The notes under the pieces: model-generated
Told to the model about the DNA's origin: nothing
Seen by the model: the letters and a program-made list of their open reading frames with translations, nothing else
The model's database searches: none
NCBI RefSeq assembly: GCF_005543295.1
Contig: NZ_SRSG01000019.1
Location: forward strand, 1-35,976
Length of the DNA: 35,976 nucleotides
Reading direction: 5' to 3'
Source: Halalkalirubrum salinum
Lineage (GTDB): Archaea > Halobacteriota > Halobacteria > Halobacteriales > Haloferacaceae
Position numbers and translations under genes: made by a program
Shown here: positions 23,395 through 31,613 of the stretch, piece after piece
Layout of the letters: every line of letters starts with the position of its first letter
Numbering within the stretch: the stretch's first letter is position 1

Positions 23395-25902
23395 TTACTC
23401 AAGCGATCGAAGCGTCGAGTTGAGTACGACAATAAGACTGCTCGAGCCCATCGCAAGCGCGGCCAACAGCGGGTTCAGTACGCCGGCGATCGCAAGTGGG
23501 ATGGCAACTCCGTTGTAGAGGAACGCCCACCCGAGGTTTTCCGCGATGCGCCGTTTCGTGTTGGCCGCAAGCGAGAACACGAACGGCAGCTCTGTAATGT
23601 CGCCGTCGACGAGAATCACGTCAGCTGCATCGGTTGCGAGCTTCGTCCCCGTGGCGAGTGCGATCCCAAGGTCTGCGGCCGCAAGCGCGGGCGCGTCGTT
23701 GCTCCCATCGCCGATCATTGCGACCTGTCCGCGGGATTTGAGCTGTTCGACGGTGGCCGCTTTCGCCTCCGGTGGCACATTCGCGAACACGGTATCGACG
23801 TCCGGGTGCGCTTCGAAGCGCGTCGTCGCCGGCTCGTCGTCGCCGGTGAGTACGACCAGTTCGCGATCGCCCGCCGCGAGTTCAGAGAGCACGCGATCCC
23901 ACTCGGGTTTTGGCTCGTCGCCGACCGCGATCACTCCTCGGACGACTTCCTCGAAACCGACGACAACCGCGACGTCTCCGTCGGCTTGGATTGACTCTGC
24001 GGCGGCGATCCAGTCGTTCGGATCTGCCCAGTCAGTAAACAACGCTGGGTGGCCAACTGCCGCGTCGATCGGTCCGTCTCTGCTGTCCGCACTGCGGACC
24101 GTGCCGTGCACCCCTCGATCGCCAAGCTCAACAGAGTCCATATCGGCAGTGACTGCCGCGTTTGCGGGCGCGACCTTGTCTTCTGAGACCGTCGCTGACT
24201 GCGTTTTGACCTTCGGGGCGGCCGCTCCGCCGTCGGCTGCGACGCGTTCAAACTCGTCTGTTGCTGGGCCGCTCTCGGCTGCAGCCGCAACGATCGCGTC
24301 GGCGATCGGATGCGGAGACGCACGTTCGAGCGCAGCCGCCACCGAAAGCACCAGGCCAGGATCGTCACCGATCGTCTCCGAGACCGTCATCCGACCACTC
24401 GTGAGGGTCCCTGTCTTATCAACCGCGATTATATCGACATCAGTTCCTCGCTCAAAGATTGCCGTTGACGCAACGACGATCCCGTGACTCGCCGCGGTTT
24501 TGATCCCACGAGCCACGGCCAGCGGGGTTGCGAGTCCGAGCGCACACGGACAAGACACGATGACTACAGTCAGCCCGACAAGGAGTGCAGCCGTCCCGCC
24601 TGCACCGGTGGACAGCGTCCAGGCGGTCGCTACAACCGCAGCGACGAGAACGAGCGGAACGAACACTGTCGCGAGTTTGTCGGCGACGCGCTGAACGCCC
24701 GGTGAGGAGCTTTGGATCTCCCACAGGAGTTCGACGAGCCGATCGAGCGTACTTTCGGCGGCCTCGCCGGCCCGAATCGTCACCGGTCGATCGGTCACGA
24801 CAGTTCCACCCCGAACGACATCACCCGGACGCTTTGTTCGCGGGACCGACTCACCTGTTACGAGTGCCTCGTCGATCGCCGCGACGCCGTCGACGACCTC
24901 GCCGTCGATCGGAATCCGCTCACCCGGCCGAACGAGCAACTCGTCGCCGGGGGCGATCGCTGCGACGGGGACGGTCGTCCCGTCGACTTGACGTGCCTCA
25001 GATACCTGAATGGCGGTCAGGTCAGAGAGGAGGTCTGAGGCGCGCCGTTTGATCCGTGACTCGTAGTAGTTGCCGGCGGTCACCACGAGGATAATCGCGA
25101 CAGTCACGTCGAAGTACAGGTCCGTTTGGCCGAGGAACATCGCGAGCGTGCTGTAGCCGTACGAGCCGAGTGCGGCGATCGAGACGAGCAGGTCCATGTT
25201 CGGCTGGCCGGCAGTTAGGCTGACGTACCCACCTCTGAGGATGGGATAGCCGGTGTAGAACAGCACGATCGACGTCAAAAGCCAGATCTGTGTAAAGAGA
25301 TACAAGCCGTCGAAGCCGCCGAGATCAACGAACGGCTCGTAGCCGAAGTACGTCGGATACAAAAACAGCGCGTACCACACCATCGTCATCATCCCGAACA
25401 ACCCGCCGCCGATGAGGAACTTGACCACCTCAATGTCTCCACTGGGATCGGGATCGGGTTCAATCGAACGATGCGAAGCGTCGTAGCCGTACCCTGAGAC
25501 GAGTTCCGGCAGTGAACGGCGATCGACAGCCGCCGGATCGTAGCTGATTTTTAGCGTATCAGTCGCGTAGCTCGCGGTCGCTTCAGCAACGCCGGGGTGT
25601 GCCTGTGCTTGCGATTCGAGGAACGTCTCACAGGTCGAACAGTGCATGCCCTCAACACTGAGGTAGGCGCTGTCACAGTCGTCGATCGTCTCCGACTGTG
25701 CATGACCCTCTGTAGCGTGTTCAGTGACTTGCGTGTCAACAATCGTATCGTCGACTGAATCAGCGTCAAGACGTTCAGCTTCTTCGGTGCCGAGCACACG
25801 AGCAACCTCAAGACAGCCTTGACAGCAATACACTCCGTCGATCGCCTCGTCAGTGACTGGAGGATCGGGTGTCGAAAGCCCACAGAGGGTACATGAGGAC
25901 AT
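23395..25902 (-). CDS. P1B-type copper-transporting ATPase, FixI/CcoI-like
   Basis: An 835-residue heavy-metal P-type ATPase. The N-terminus has a FixI/CcoI-like Cys-rich domain (CTLC at 4-7; CCQGC at 26-30) followed by an HMA domain with GMHCSTC (Cys88, Cys91). The membrane metal site is CPCALG; the catalytic aspartate is in DKTGT, the SPHPIA His-Pro motif and MIGDGSNDAPAL hinge are present. The FixI-type extension and position beside the ba3 oxidase operon, divergently transcribed, suggest copper delivery to the oxidase rather than only detoxification; this is inference. It is preceded by a 64-residue membrane protein gene 22 bp upstream on the same strand. Confidence 0.93.
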   Translation of the reverse strand: MSSCTLCGLSTPDPPVTDEAIDGVYCCQGCLEVARVLGTEEAERLDADSVDDTIVDTQVTEHATEGHAQSETIDDCDSAYLSVEGMHCSTCETFLESQAQAHPGVAEATASYATDTLKISYDPAAVDRRSLPELVSGYGYDASHRSIEPDPDPSGDIEVVKFLIGGGLFGMMTMVWYALFLYPTYFGYEPFVDLGGFDGLYLFTQIWLLTSIVLFYTGYPILRGGYVSLTAGQPNMDLLVSIAALGSYGYSTLAMFLGQTDLYFDVTVAIILVVTAGNYYESRIKRRASDLLSDLTAIQVSEARQVDGTTVPVAAIAPGDELLVRPGERIPIDGEVVDGVAAIDEALVTGESVPRTKRPGDVVRGGTVVTDRPVTIRAGEAAESTLDRLVELLWEIQSSSPGVQRVADKLATVFVPLVLVAAVVATAWTLSTGAGGTAALLVGLTVVIVSCPCALGLATPLAVARGIKTAASHGIVVASTAIFERGTDVDIIAVDKTGTLTSGRMTVSETIGDDPGLVLSVAAALERASPHPIADAIVAAAAESGPATDEFERVAADGGAAAPKVKTQSATVSEDKVAPANAAVTADMDSVELGDRGVHGTVRSADSRDGPIDAAVGHPALFTDWADPNDWIAAAESIQADGDVAVVVGFEEVVRGVIAVGDEPKPEWDRVLSELAAGDRELVVLTGDDEPATTRFEAHPDVDTVFANVPPEAKAATVEQLKSRGQVAMIGDGSNDAPALAAADLGIALATGTKLATDAADVILVDGDITELPFVFSLAANTKRRIAENLGWAFLYNGVAIPLAIAGVLNPLLAALAMGSSSLIVVLNSTLRSLE

Positions 25903-25924
25903 CTACTCGGATAGTGCGATTGGT

Positions 25925-26119
25925 TCAGTGTGCGGCTGTCTCGGCAGTCGTATCGTGTTCACTCCCAGTGGGACTCATTGCGAGGTACAACGACCCCGCG
26001 ATCAACACCACGTTTAGTGCCGCGACGGCGACGATCGGGGCTGGCTTGAACAGGAGGTAGCCGACAACAGCCGGCAACGCAGCCAGTGCAACGAGGCTCG
26101 CATGTCTTGGTTCGACCAT
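25925..26119 (-). CDS. small two-helix membrane protein, unknown
   Basis: A 64-residue protein with two hydrophobic segments (SLVALAALPAVVGYLLF and IVAVAALNVVLIAGSLYLAM) and a polar C-terminal tail containing His, Glu and Asp (GSEHDTTAETAAH). It is upstream of the copper ATPase by 22 bp and is probably transcribed with it, divergent from cbaD. A TATA-like TTATACTAT is seen about 30 bp upstream on the minus strand. Likely an accessory to oxidase or copper handling, from position only; I do not recognise the family. Confidence 0.7.
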   Translation of the reverse strand: MVEPRHASLVALAALPAVVGYLLFKPAPIVAVAALNVVLIAGSLYLAMSPTGSEHDTTAETAAH

Positions 26120-26185
26120 CTGTCGTGTATGTTTCGTGCGATAGTATAAGTTCGTTTCCCGTCCCTTATCTTCGAGAAGACCCGG

Positions 26186-26222
26186 GAGATTTATATGCTA
26201 TATTTTCCAAGACCGTCACACG
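26186..26222 (+). promoter_or_regulatory. TATA-like promoter of the ba3 oxidase operon
   Basis: GAGATTTATATGCTA (about 26186-26200) is a good haloarchaeal TATA element about 28-30 bp before the cbaD ATG (26223), implying a very short or absent leader. The divergent copper-ATPase unit starts about 100 bp away, so the two units may be co-regulated from this spacer. Confidence 0.55.
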
Positions 26223-26381
26223 ATGTCCACTGAGACACCGAAGCGGGAGATTGATCACGAGGAATTCGATCCAAAAGGTACGCTTGCTCTCATTCTGATA
26301 TATTTCGTGATTCTTTCCATACTGTGGGTCTTCATGTACTTCATCGAGTTCCTCGGCAATGACCTGACGGTGATCGGCTAA
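26223..26381 (+). CDS. cbaD: ba3-type oxidase small subunit (CbaD/IIa-like)
   Basis: A 52-residue single-span membrane protein: an acidic/basic cytoplasmic start (MSTETPKREIDHEEFDPKG), one helix (TLALILIYFVILSILWVFMYF) and a short tail ending in TVIG. It is the first gene of the operon and its TAA overlaps the ATG of the subunit II gene (TAATG). Small one-helix subunits like this are standard in ba3-type oxidases (subunit IIa; CbaD in Natronomonas pharaonis). It is too short to be picked up by many gene finders. Assignment rests on size, topology and position. Confidence 0.85.
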   Translation: MSTETPKREIDHEEFDPKGTLALILIYFVILSILWVFMYFIEFLGNDLTVIG

Positions 26382-26881
26382 TGCACATTCACAACTACGA
26401 GAAAATCTGGCTGGTACTGGCAATGTTGCTTATTGTCGCGTTTATTTCGACGGTCGCGTACGGCGCAACCGCCATGGGCGTCGACATGATCTCCGACGAT
26501 GAGGACACGATCGACCCCGGCGCGCTCGATGAGGATCCACGATTTGCCGATCCACGCGTCGAACAGGTCGGCGAGGATGAGTATGAGGCGTACGTCGTTG
26601 CCCAACAGTACGTCTTCGAGCCCGATCCGATCGAAGTCCCAGAAGGCAGCACGGTAACATTCTATGTGACCTCACGTGACGTAATCCACGGCTTCGAGAT
26701 CGTCGGAACGAACGCGAACGCAATGGTCGTCCCCGGTGAGGTGTCGACGTTTACTGTTGAGTTTTCCGAGGCAGGCGAATACGGCGTGTTGTGCAACGAG
26801 TACTGCGGAGACGGCCATCACGTGATGGAAGGTAGCGTAACTGTTGTACCTGAAGAGGAATACGACGGAGGTGACGAATGA
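26381..26881 (+). CDS. cbaB: ba3-type cytochrome oxidase subunit II (CuA)
   Basis: A 166-residue subunit II. One N-terminal membrane helix (WLVLAMLLIVAFISTVAYGA) is followed by a cupredoxin domain outside the cell. The CuA ligands are visible: His103 in VIHGFEI, then Cys138, Cys142, His146 and Met149 in CNEYCGDGHHVM. The single-helix form and short length match ba3/CbaB subunits. It accepts electrons, probably from halocyanin, and passes them to subunit I. Start overlaps the cbaD stop (TAATG) and its stop overlaps subunit I (ATGA). Confidence 0.95.
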   Translation: MHIHNYEKIWLVLAMLLIVAFISTVAYGATAMGVDMISDDEDTIDPGALDEDPRFADPRVEQVGEDEYEAYVVAQQYVFEPDPIEVPEGSTVTFYVTSRDVIHGFEIVGTNANAMVVPGEVSTFTVEFSEAGEYGVLCNEYCGDGHHVMEGSVTVVPEEEYDGGDE

Positions 26882-28668
26882 GCGAATCACTCGAATCTGG
26901 CGCGCCGAGTTTCCTCGATCAGTTCCCTGCGGAGGCAAAATTGGTTCGTGCAACGCTTTGGAGCTCGTTCACCGCACTCATTCTCGGTGGGCTATTTGGA
27001 ATTATTCAGACACTGCATCGGACGGACATCCTCCGCGTGATGGACTCGTCGTATTACTACACCGTGTTGACTGCCCACGGGGTATTGATGGTAGTTTCGT
27101 TTACGATCTTCTTCCTCGTTGGTGTGTTCACGTGGGGAGTCGTCAGGAGCCTCGATCGACCACTCGTTGACATGCGTTACTCGTGGACGTGGTACGGCCT
27201 GATGGTGCTTGGGACACTCATGGCTGTGGTCGCGGTTCTCGGTGGGTTCGTCGATACAACCGAGATGAGTGCTGACGTGCTGTTCACGTTCTACGCGCCA
27301 CTACAGGCGCATCCGCTGTTTTACGGCGGACTTGCGATATTCCTGATCGGTTCGTGGCTTGCGGGCGCTGACTGGTTCCGGGCGTGGTACGCCTGGAAGC
27401 GCGAACACCCTGATGAACGGATCCCACTGCAGACCTTCATGGCGTTGACAACAATGCTGATGTGGTACATCGCCTCGATCGGCATCACGATCGCGGTCGT
27501 CGTCTTTTTGTTACCGTGGTCGCTCGGGCTGTTTGATGAGGTGAACGCACTTTTGACTCGAACGCTGTTTTGGTTCTGGGGCCACCCAGTCGTGTACTTC
27601 TGGTTGATGCCGGCGTACATGCTGTGGTACACCGTCTTGCCAAAACTGGCGGGCGGCCGGCTGTTCAGCGACCCACTCGCGCGGGTGGTGTTCGTATTGT
27701 TCCTCCTGCTTTCGACGCCAGTTGGCATCCACCACCAGTACGTTGATCCGGGGATCGCCGAAGGATTCAAATTTATCGCGATGACGAATACCATGTTCCT
27801 GTTGTTGCCGAGCCTCCTCACCGCATTTACTGTCGTCGCGAGTATGGAGTACGGTGCTCGGCGCCGGGGTGGGACCGGCCTGTTCGGTTGGCTTCGAGCG
27901 TTGCCGTGGGCCCGTCCGGCATTCACTGGGATGGCGCTTGCGGGATTGATGTTCGCCGCCGGTGGCTTCAGCGGGATGATCAATGCCGGGATGAATATCA
28001 ACTACCTCGTGCACAACACGCTGTGGGTCCCCGGGCACTTCCACCTCACCGTCGGGACCGCTGTGGGACTTACCTTCATGGCAGCGACCTACTGGCTATG
28101 GCCACAACTGACAAACAAACCGCTGTTTAGTCGGCCGATCGGTCTCCTGCAGGTCGTCATGTGGTTCGTCGGGATGGCACTCATGTCGAATGCAATGCAC
28201 GTTTCGGGGCTGTTCGGTGTCCCACGACGGACTGCCGAACCGCAGTACGAGGGGTTCGACTTCACACCGGCGTTTGGGACGATGAACGAGTTCGACATGC
28301 AGATCGCAGTCGGTGGGACACTATTGTTCCTTTCACTGGGGCTGTTCATCGGGAACGTCGTGTTGACGTCGCTTGGCAGCAAACAGAGTGGCCTGGGAGA
28401 CAGCCTGCCACCGGCGCTGTCCGGCCCGAGTGACTCTCCTGTGGTTCTTGATAATCTCAAGCTATGGCTTGGGATCGCGCTGGTGCTCGTTGTGTTGGCG
28501 TACTCCTTGCCGCTCGTGAGCATCATCTCTCGTGGGGGATTGTTCGGACCTGGTGTCGGGACCTACCCAGTGATTATCGACACCTTCTCTGCAGTCGTAG
28601 AGTCAGTGGCAACCACAGGAATCATCGAGACGCTTGCCCAGTTTGAAGTGGGGGTGATCGTCCAATGA
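26878..28668 (+). CDS. cbaA: ba3-type cytochrome oxidase subunit I
   Basis: A 596-residue haem-copper oxidase subunit I with 12 or more membrane helices. Key elements are the low-spin haem histidine (His67) in VLTAHGVLMV, the CuB His-Tyr region GHPVVYFWLMPAY, the CuB pair in VGIHHQYVDPG and the high-spin/low-spin haem ligands in VPGHFHLTVGTA. Sequence and gene order are ba3 type (B family), a high-affinity terminal oxidase. It overlaps the subunit II gene by 4 bp and the next small gene starts at its stop (ATGAGC). The oxidase lets the cell use low O2 along with the alternative acceptors encoded nearby. Confidence 0.96.
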   Translation: MSESLESGAPSFLDQFPAEAKLVRATLWSSFTALILGGLFGIIQTLHRTDILRVMDSSYYYTVLTAHGVLMVVSFTIFFLVGVFTWGVVRSLDRPLVDMRYSWTWYGLMVLGTLMAVVAVLGGFVDTTEMSADVLFTFYAPLQAHPLFYGGLAIFLIGSWLAGADWFRAWYAWKREHPDERIPLQTFMALTTMLMWYIASIGITIAVVVFLLPWSLGLFDEVNALLTRTLFWFWGHPVVYFWLMPAYMLWYTVLPKLAGGRLFSDPLARVVFVLFLLLSTPVGIHHQYVDPGIAEGFKFIAMTNTMFLLLPSLLTAFTVVASMEYGARRRGGTGLFGWLRALPWARPAFTGMALAGLMFAAGGFSGMINAGMNINYLVHNTLWVPGHFHLTVGTAVGLTFMAATYWLWPQLTNKPLFSRPIGLLQVVMWFVGMALMSNAMHVSGLFGVPRRTAEPQYEGFDFTPAFGTMNEFDMQIAVGGTLLFLSLGLFIGNVVLTSLGSKQSGLGDSLPPALSGPSDSPVVLDNLKLWLGIALVLVVLAYSLPLVSIISRGGLFGPGVGTYPVIIDTFSAVVESVATTGIIETLAQFEVGVIVQ

Positions 28669-28892
28669 GCGACGCGACCACAAAGGCAGGTATCCTTGTC
28701 GGCGGGGCGGTGTTGTTCGTGATCCTCTGGGAGATCCGAAGTGCGATCGGCCTCTTTTTGGGGATTGACACGCCGGCAACGCCGTACATCGCGGTAACCG
28801 TGCTCATTGTCGCGGTTGTCGCTGTCGCGCTCAACCTCGGGTACCTCGGCGGCGGCCGAGCTGCGAGTGGAACGGAAGAAAAGAGCGACTAA
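28665..28892 (+). CDS. cbaE: ba3 oxidase-associated small membrane protein (CbaE-like)
   Basis: A 75-residue protein with two hydrophobic helices (AGILVGGAVLFVILWEIRSAIGLFL and YIAVTVLIVAVVAVALNLGYLG) and a charged tail. Start overlaps the subunit I stop (ATGA), so it belongs to the oxidase operon. Its position after cbaA corresponds to CbaE in Natronomonas pharaonis, a small subunit of the four-subunit ba3 oxidase. The sequence alone is not diagnostic; order and coupling support the call. Confidence 0.8.
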   Translation: MSDATTKAGILVGGAVLFVILWEIRSAIGLFLGIDTPATPYIAVTVLIVAVVAVALNLGYLGGGRAASGTEEKSD

Positions 28893-28909
28893 GCGCTCGC
28901 AAGCTCGTA

Positions 28910-29599
28910 ATGTCTGCATCAGCTTTGCCTGACTTTGTGCGTGATACAACGCCGCTGCAGCGATCTCTCGCGGTCGCAGTCGCCGTCGCGGTCGCAGTCG
29001 TCGCCTCGATCGCTGGGTATCTCCAGGCTGCTTCGCCTGCGATCACCGATTACCGATCTCTCGTGTACCCCGTGGTTTGGATCGTCGGTGGATCGGCAGC
29101 AACGGTGTGGGTGCACGGGGCCGTTCCTGTTCGATCGAACCGGGCGCTCGCGGTGATAATCAGCAGCGGCTACGTGACGGCGCTGCTTTGGGTGAGTGGA
29201 CTCATTCGGGCGGGTGCCGGGATGGGTTCGCTGTCGATCTCGCCAGCGATTCCTGGGTGGGGGCCGATCGTCGTATACGAGGGATCGATAATTGGGTTTT
29301 CTGTCGTGCCGTTCAAATGGATCGGCTATCTGGCACTGGGGTACATCGTCTACGTCCTCGTCGCTGGTGCCGGCGGATCAATAAAAGCCGCAGCCCTCGG
29401 GTTTGTCACGTGTGTGAGCTGTACAGCCCCGCTCGTCGGCTCGGTTGTGGGGGCGATCGGTGGGGCGGGTGCGAGCCGAGCCGTCGCCACTGCTGGATAC
29501 GATATCGCGACTGTCGTGTTTCTTGTGACCATCGGTCTGCTCGTGTTTGCAGTTGCGCGAACGACTGCTACCTGTTCTGTCTCGGAGACTTCGGTCTGA
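28910..29599 (+). CDS. DUF7546-type membrane protein, oxidase-linked
   Basis: A 229-residue membrane protein with about seven hydrophobic helices. A distinctive CVSCTAP motif sits in FVTCVSCTAPLVGSVVGAIGG, near a Gly/Ala-rich helix, which could bind copper or haem. I recognise it as the DUF7546 type seen next to haloarchaeal ba3 operons. It follows cbaE by 17 bp. A role in oxidase assembly or copper insertion is plausible from location and the CxxC, but unproven. Confidence 0.75.
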   Translation: MSASALPDFVRDTTPLQRSLAVAVAVAVAVVASIAGYLQAASPAITDYRSLVYPVVWIVGGSAATVWVHGAVPVRSNRALAVIISSGYVTALLWVSGLIRAGAGMGSLSISPAIPGWGPIVVYEGSIIGFSVVPFKWIGYLALGYIVYVLVAGAGGSIKAAALGFVTCVSCTAPLVGSVVGAIGGAGASRAVATAGYDIATVVFLVTIGLLVFAVARTTATCSVSETSV

Positions 29600-29841
29600 T
29601 CGGGTTGTGTTTTTTGCGATATATAAATGTTAGTATTGTACAATAGTACCAAAACTATATGTCTGCTGTTGCCGTATCATCACTCGAGTGCGTATGTCAT
29701 CACAATCTCAGTTGCCCGTCCGAGCGGAGTGGTACATAACGGAAACTCCTTCAATCGCGCCGGGTGCGCCGGCGAGAGGCACCGGCACACAACCGACACG
29801 CGATCGTGACGGAAACCGACGCCGCCGGGGGAGAGGGTAGC
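29600..29841. other. intergenic region before the TSUP gene
   Basis: About 240 bp between the DUF7546 gene and the TSUP gene. It holds a strong TATA-like GATATATAAATG near 29619-29630, the TATTGTACAATA palindrome listed separately, and a GC-richer second half. Short open frames here do not look like real proteins. If transcription starts near the palindrome, the leader would be nearly 200 nt, unusually long for this group. Confidence 0.5.
29634..29645. promoter_or_regulatory. TATTGTACAATA palindrome upstream of the TSUP gene
   Basis: A perfect 12-bp palindrome identical to the core of the 18-bp palindrome before tusA (4923-4940). It lies just downstream of the TATA-like GATATATAAATG, the same geometry as at tusA. 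A degenerate form (ATACGTACAATACTC) precedes the small gene at 31614. Confidence 0.55.
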
Positions 29842-30852
29842 ATGGAGCTGTTCGGAATCGCCGTGAGCGTGCTCGTGACGTTCGTCGGATTCGGCTTCGT
29901 CGTTGGGTTATTGTACGGCTTTTTCGGGATGGGCGGATCGTTCCTGGTCACGCCTGCGCTGCTCGTGATGGGCTATCCCGCACGAGTTGCGATCGGCAGC
30001 GCGATGGCGTTCGTTTTCGGGACGGCGATTATCGCCATGATCAAACACCACGGCATTGGGCAGGTCGACTACAAGCTTGGCCTGCTAATGGCAGTCGGAC
30101 TCAGCGTCGGTATTGAAATAGGCCGAATCGGCGTGTTTTACTTGGAGACACTTGGTGCGGCAGAGGTGGTTATCGGCGCGACGTACGTCGTCTTGCTCGC
30201 TGGGATTGGGCTGTTGTTCACAAAGAATGCGATCGAAGACGACAGCGACGAGTCTGACGCGAACGTCGACGAAGATATTCCCGAACTCGCCCGGCAGATT
30301 CAATCGTACAATATTCCGCCGATGGTCACCCTCAGCGGCGGCACACGAGTGTCGATTTGGGTCATCTCGGTGGTTGCTATCGCGGTGGGTATCCTCTCTG
30401 GTTTTTTGGGGATCGGTGGGGGCTTTATTCGGCTGCCAGCGATCCACTATCTAATCGGGATGCCGTTACCAGTCGCTGTCGGAACGAACCTGGTTGGCGG
30501 AGTCATCTCCGGTGGTGCGGGGGCGTTCACTTACGGGCAGGCCGGCGGTGTCGAGTTATCGATCGTCGTCCCGCTGTTGTTCGGAAGCGCGCTCGGCGCA
30601 CAGATCGGTTCGGCGTCGACAGTCGTGGTTGATGAGGACGAAACCCGAATCTACTTTGGGTTGCTGTTGCTTATCGCTGCGGTTGCGGTCGCGATCGACC
30701 GAGTTGGGACTATCCTTGGAATTGGATACCTTGGCACCGTCAGTTCCGTGTTGATCGTTGGTTCCGCAGTCATCGTCGCGAGTATCGTGATCGGGAGTGC
30801 GATTCGATCGGTTCGGTCTCGTGGGACTGACTCTGCGATGCTCTCTGATTAA
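29842..30852 (+). CDS. TSUP (TauE/SafE)-family sulfite/sulfur-compound exporter
   Basis: A 336-residue TSUP-family transporter. Two homologous halves are seen: VVGLLYGFFGMGGSFLVTPALLVMGYP near the start and VGILSGFLGIGGGFIRLPAIHYLIGMP in the middle, each a typical TSUP repeat. About eight membrane helices are present, with an acidic loop (DDSDESDANVDEDIPE) between halves. TSUP members export sulfite or sulfoacetate, or import sulfur compounds. ATG 29842 is preferred: GGGGGAGAGGG lies just upstream, while an in-frame GTG at 29764 adds a non-homologous stretch. It is convergent with nosL, 18 bp between stops. The upstream palindrome links it to tusA. Confidence 0.9.
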   Translation: MELFGIAVSVLVTFVGFGFVVGLLYGFFGMGGSFLVTPALLVMGYPARVAIGSAMAFVFGTAIIAMIKHHGIGQVDYKLGLLMAVGLSVGIEIGRIGVFYLETLGAAEVVIGATYVVLLAGIGLLFTKNAIEDDSDESDANVDEDIPELARQIQSYNIPPMVTLSGGTRVSIWVISVVAIAVGILSGFLGIGGGFIRLPAIHYLIGMPLPVAVGTNLVGGVISGGAGAFTYGQAGGVELSIVVPLLFGSALGAQIGSASTVVVDEDETRIYFGLLLLIAAVAVAIDRVGTILGIGYLGTVSSVLIVGSAVIVASIVIGSAIRSVRSRGTDSAMLSD

Positions 30853-30870
30853 GGGTCGTTTTGCGGTCGA

Positions 30871-31449
30871 TTACGATCGGATACCATCGATCAGTTCGCG
30901 ATCGATATCAACTGCATCAACAACGGTTCCGCTGTATTCGTCTGCGAACGTAGATGCCTCTTCGGTGTCGGAAAATGGTATGATGTCTGGACCCATCGCT
31001 CCGCCGACGTCGCTGCCCGCAACGACGACGAGCGTTGATTCAGGCCGGTAGCTGTCTGTGTTGAGATGTGGTGAGATTGAGCGGTCGCTTTCGCCCCTGA
31101 TGTCGTACTCAACACGACTGTAGTCAGTCAGGTACGTCACCAATGGTTCCCACCCTTCATCTTCGCGATCGAATCGATACGAGTACGTACATGTCCCGCT
31201 GCAGAACCACGCCGGGCCATCTCGATCGAGCCGGTCCTCAGCAAAAAATACCTGTCCGGTCGGCCCCGGGTGTTCGTTGATCACCATCCCACACTCGTCG
31301 CAGGTCTGTCCGTCGTCGAGTGACACCGCCTCTGGCGCTTGCTCGTCGCTTCCGAGACAGCCGGCGATCGCGGCCGTTGTTGTGATTCCGATCGCTCGAA
31401 GAAGTTTTCGGCGGGATTGGTCCTGATAGCGCTGCCTATTTCGAGCCAT
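30871..31449 (-). CDS. nosL: NosL-family copper lipoprotein
   Basis: A 192-residue NosL. The N-terminus has a twin-arginine motif QSRRKLLRAIG (RR at 13-14) and a lipobox IAGC with Cys31, so it is a Tat lipoprotein outside the membrane. The copper motif CDECGM has Cys50, Cys53 and Met55, and the C-terminal NosL part has GAMGPDIIPFSDTEEASTFA. NosL delivers Cu(I) for nitrous oxide reductase maturation. ATG 31449 is chosen because upstream in-frame ATGs (31512, 31482) add hydrophobic residues before the Tat motif. It lies 26 kb from nosDFY and shares no operon with it, sitting instead beside the ba3/copper cluster. Confidence 0.93.
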   Translation of the reverse strand: MARNRQRYQDQSRRKLLRAIGITTTAAIAGCLGSDEQAPEAVSLDDGQTCDECGMVINEHPGPTGQVFFAEDRLDRDGPAWFCSGTCTYSYRFDREDEGWEPLVTYLTDYSRVEYDIRGESDRSISPHLNTDSYRPESTLVVVAGSDVGGAMGPDIIPFSDTEEASTFADEYSGTVVDAVDIDRELIDGIRS

Positions 31450-31592
31450 ACTAGCTAGTTTGAGTCGGATGAGATAGGCCATATGGTACACCCCTCGAAT
31501 CACGCGACTCAAACTCTTTGAAGACCTGGGTATGAGTTTGGACGCGTGTACCTCGTTCCCGCCGCTTGAGAATCGCCACTTGAGGTTTTATG

Positions 31593-31608
31593 ATATACGT
31601 ACAATACT
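31593..31608. promoter_or_regulatory. degenerate copy of the TATTGTACAATA operator
   Basis: ATACGTACAATACTC at 31594-31608 matches the right half of the tusA palindrome (GTACAATACAC) with one change and is imperfect on the left. It lies 5 bp before the ATG at 31614 and after a TATA-like TTTTATGATA, the same geometry as at tusA. This could be chance. Confidence 0.3.
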
Positions 31609-31613
31609 CGTGT

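Noticed and set aside
29627-29809. 60-codon frame between the DUF7546 and TSUP genes
   Set aside because: It begins inside the operator-like palindrome region and has no protein-like pattern.
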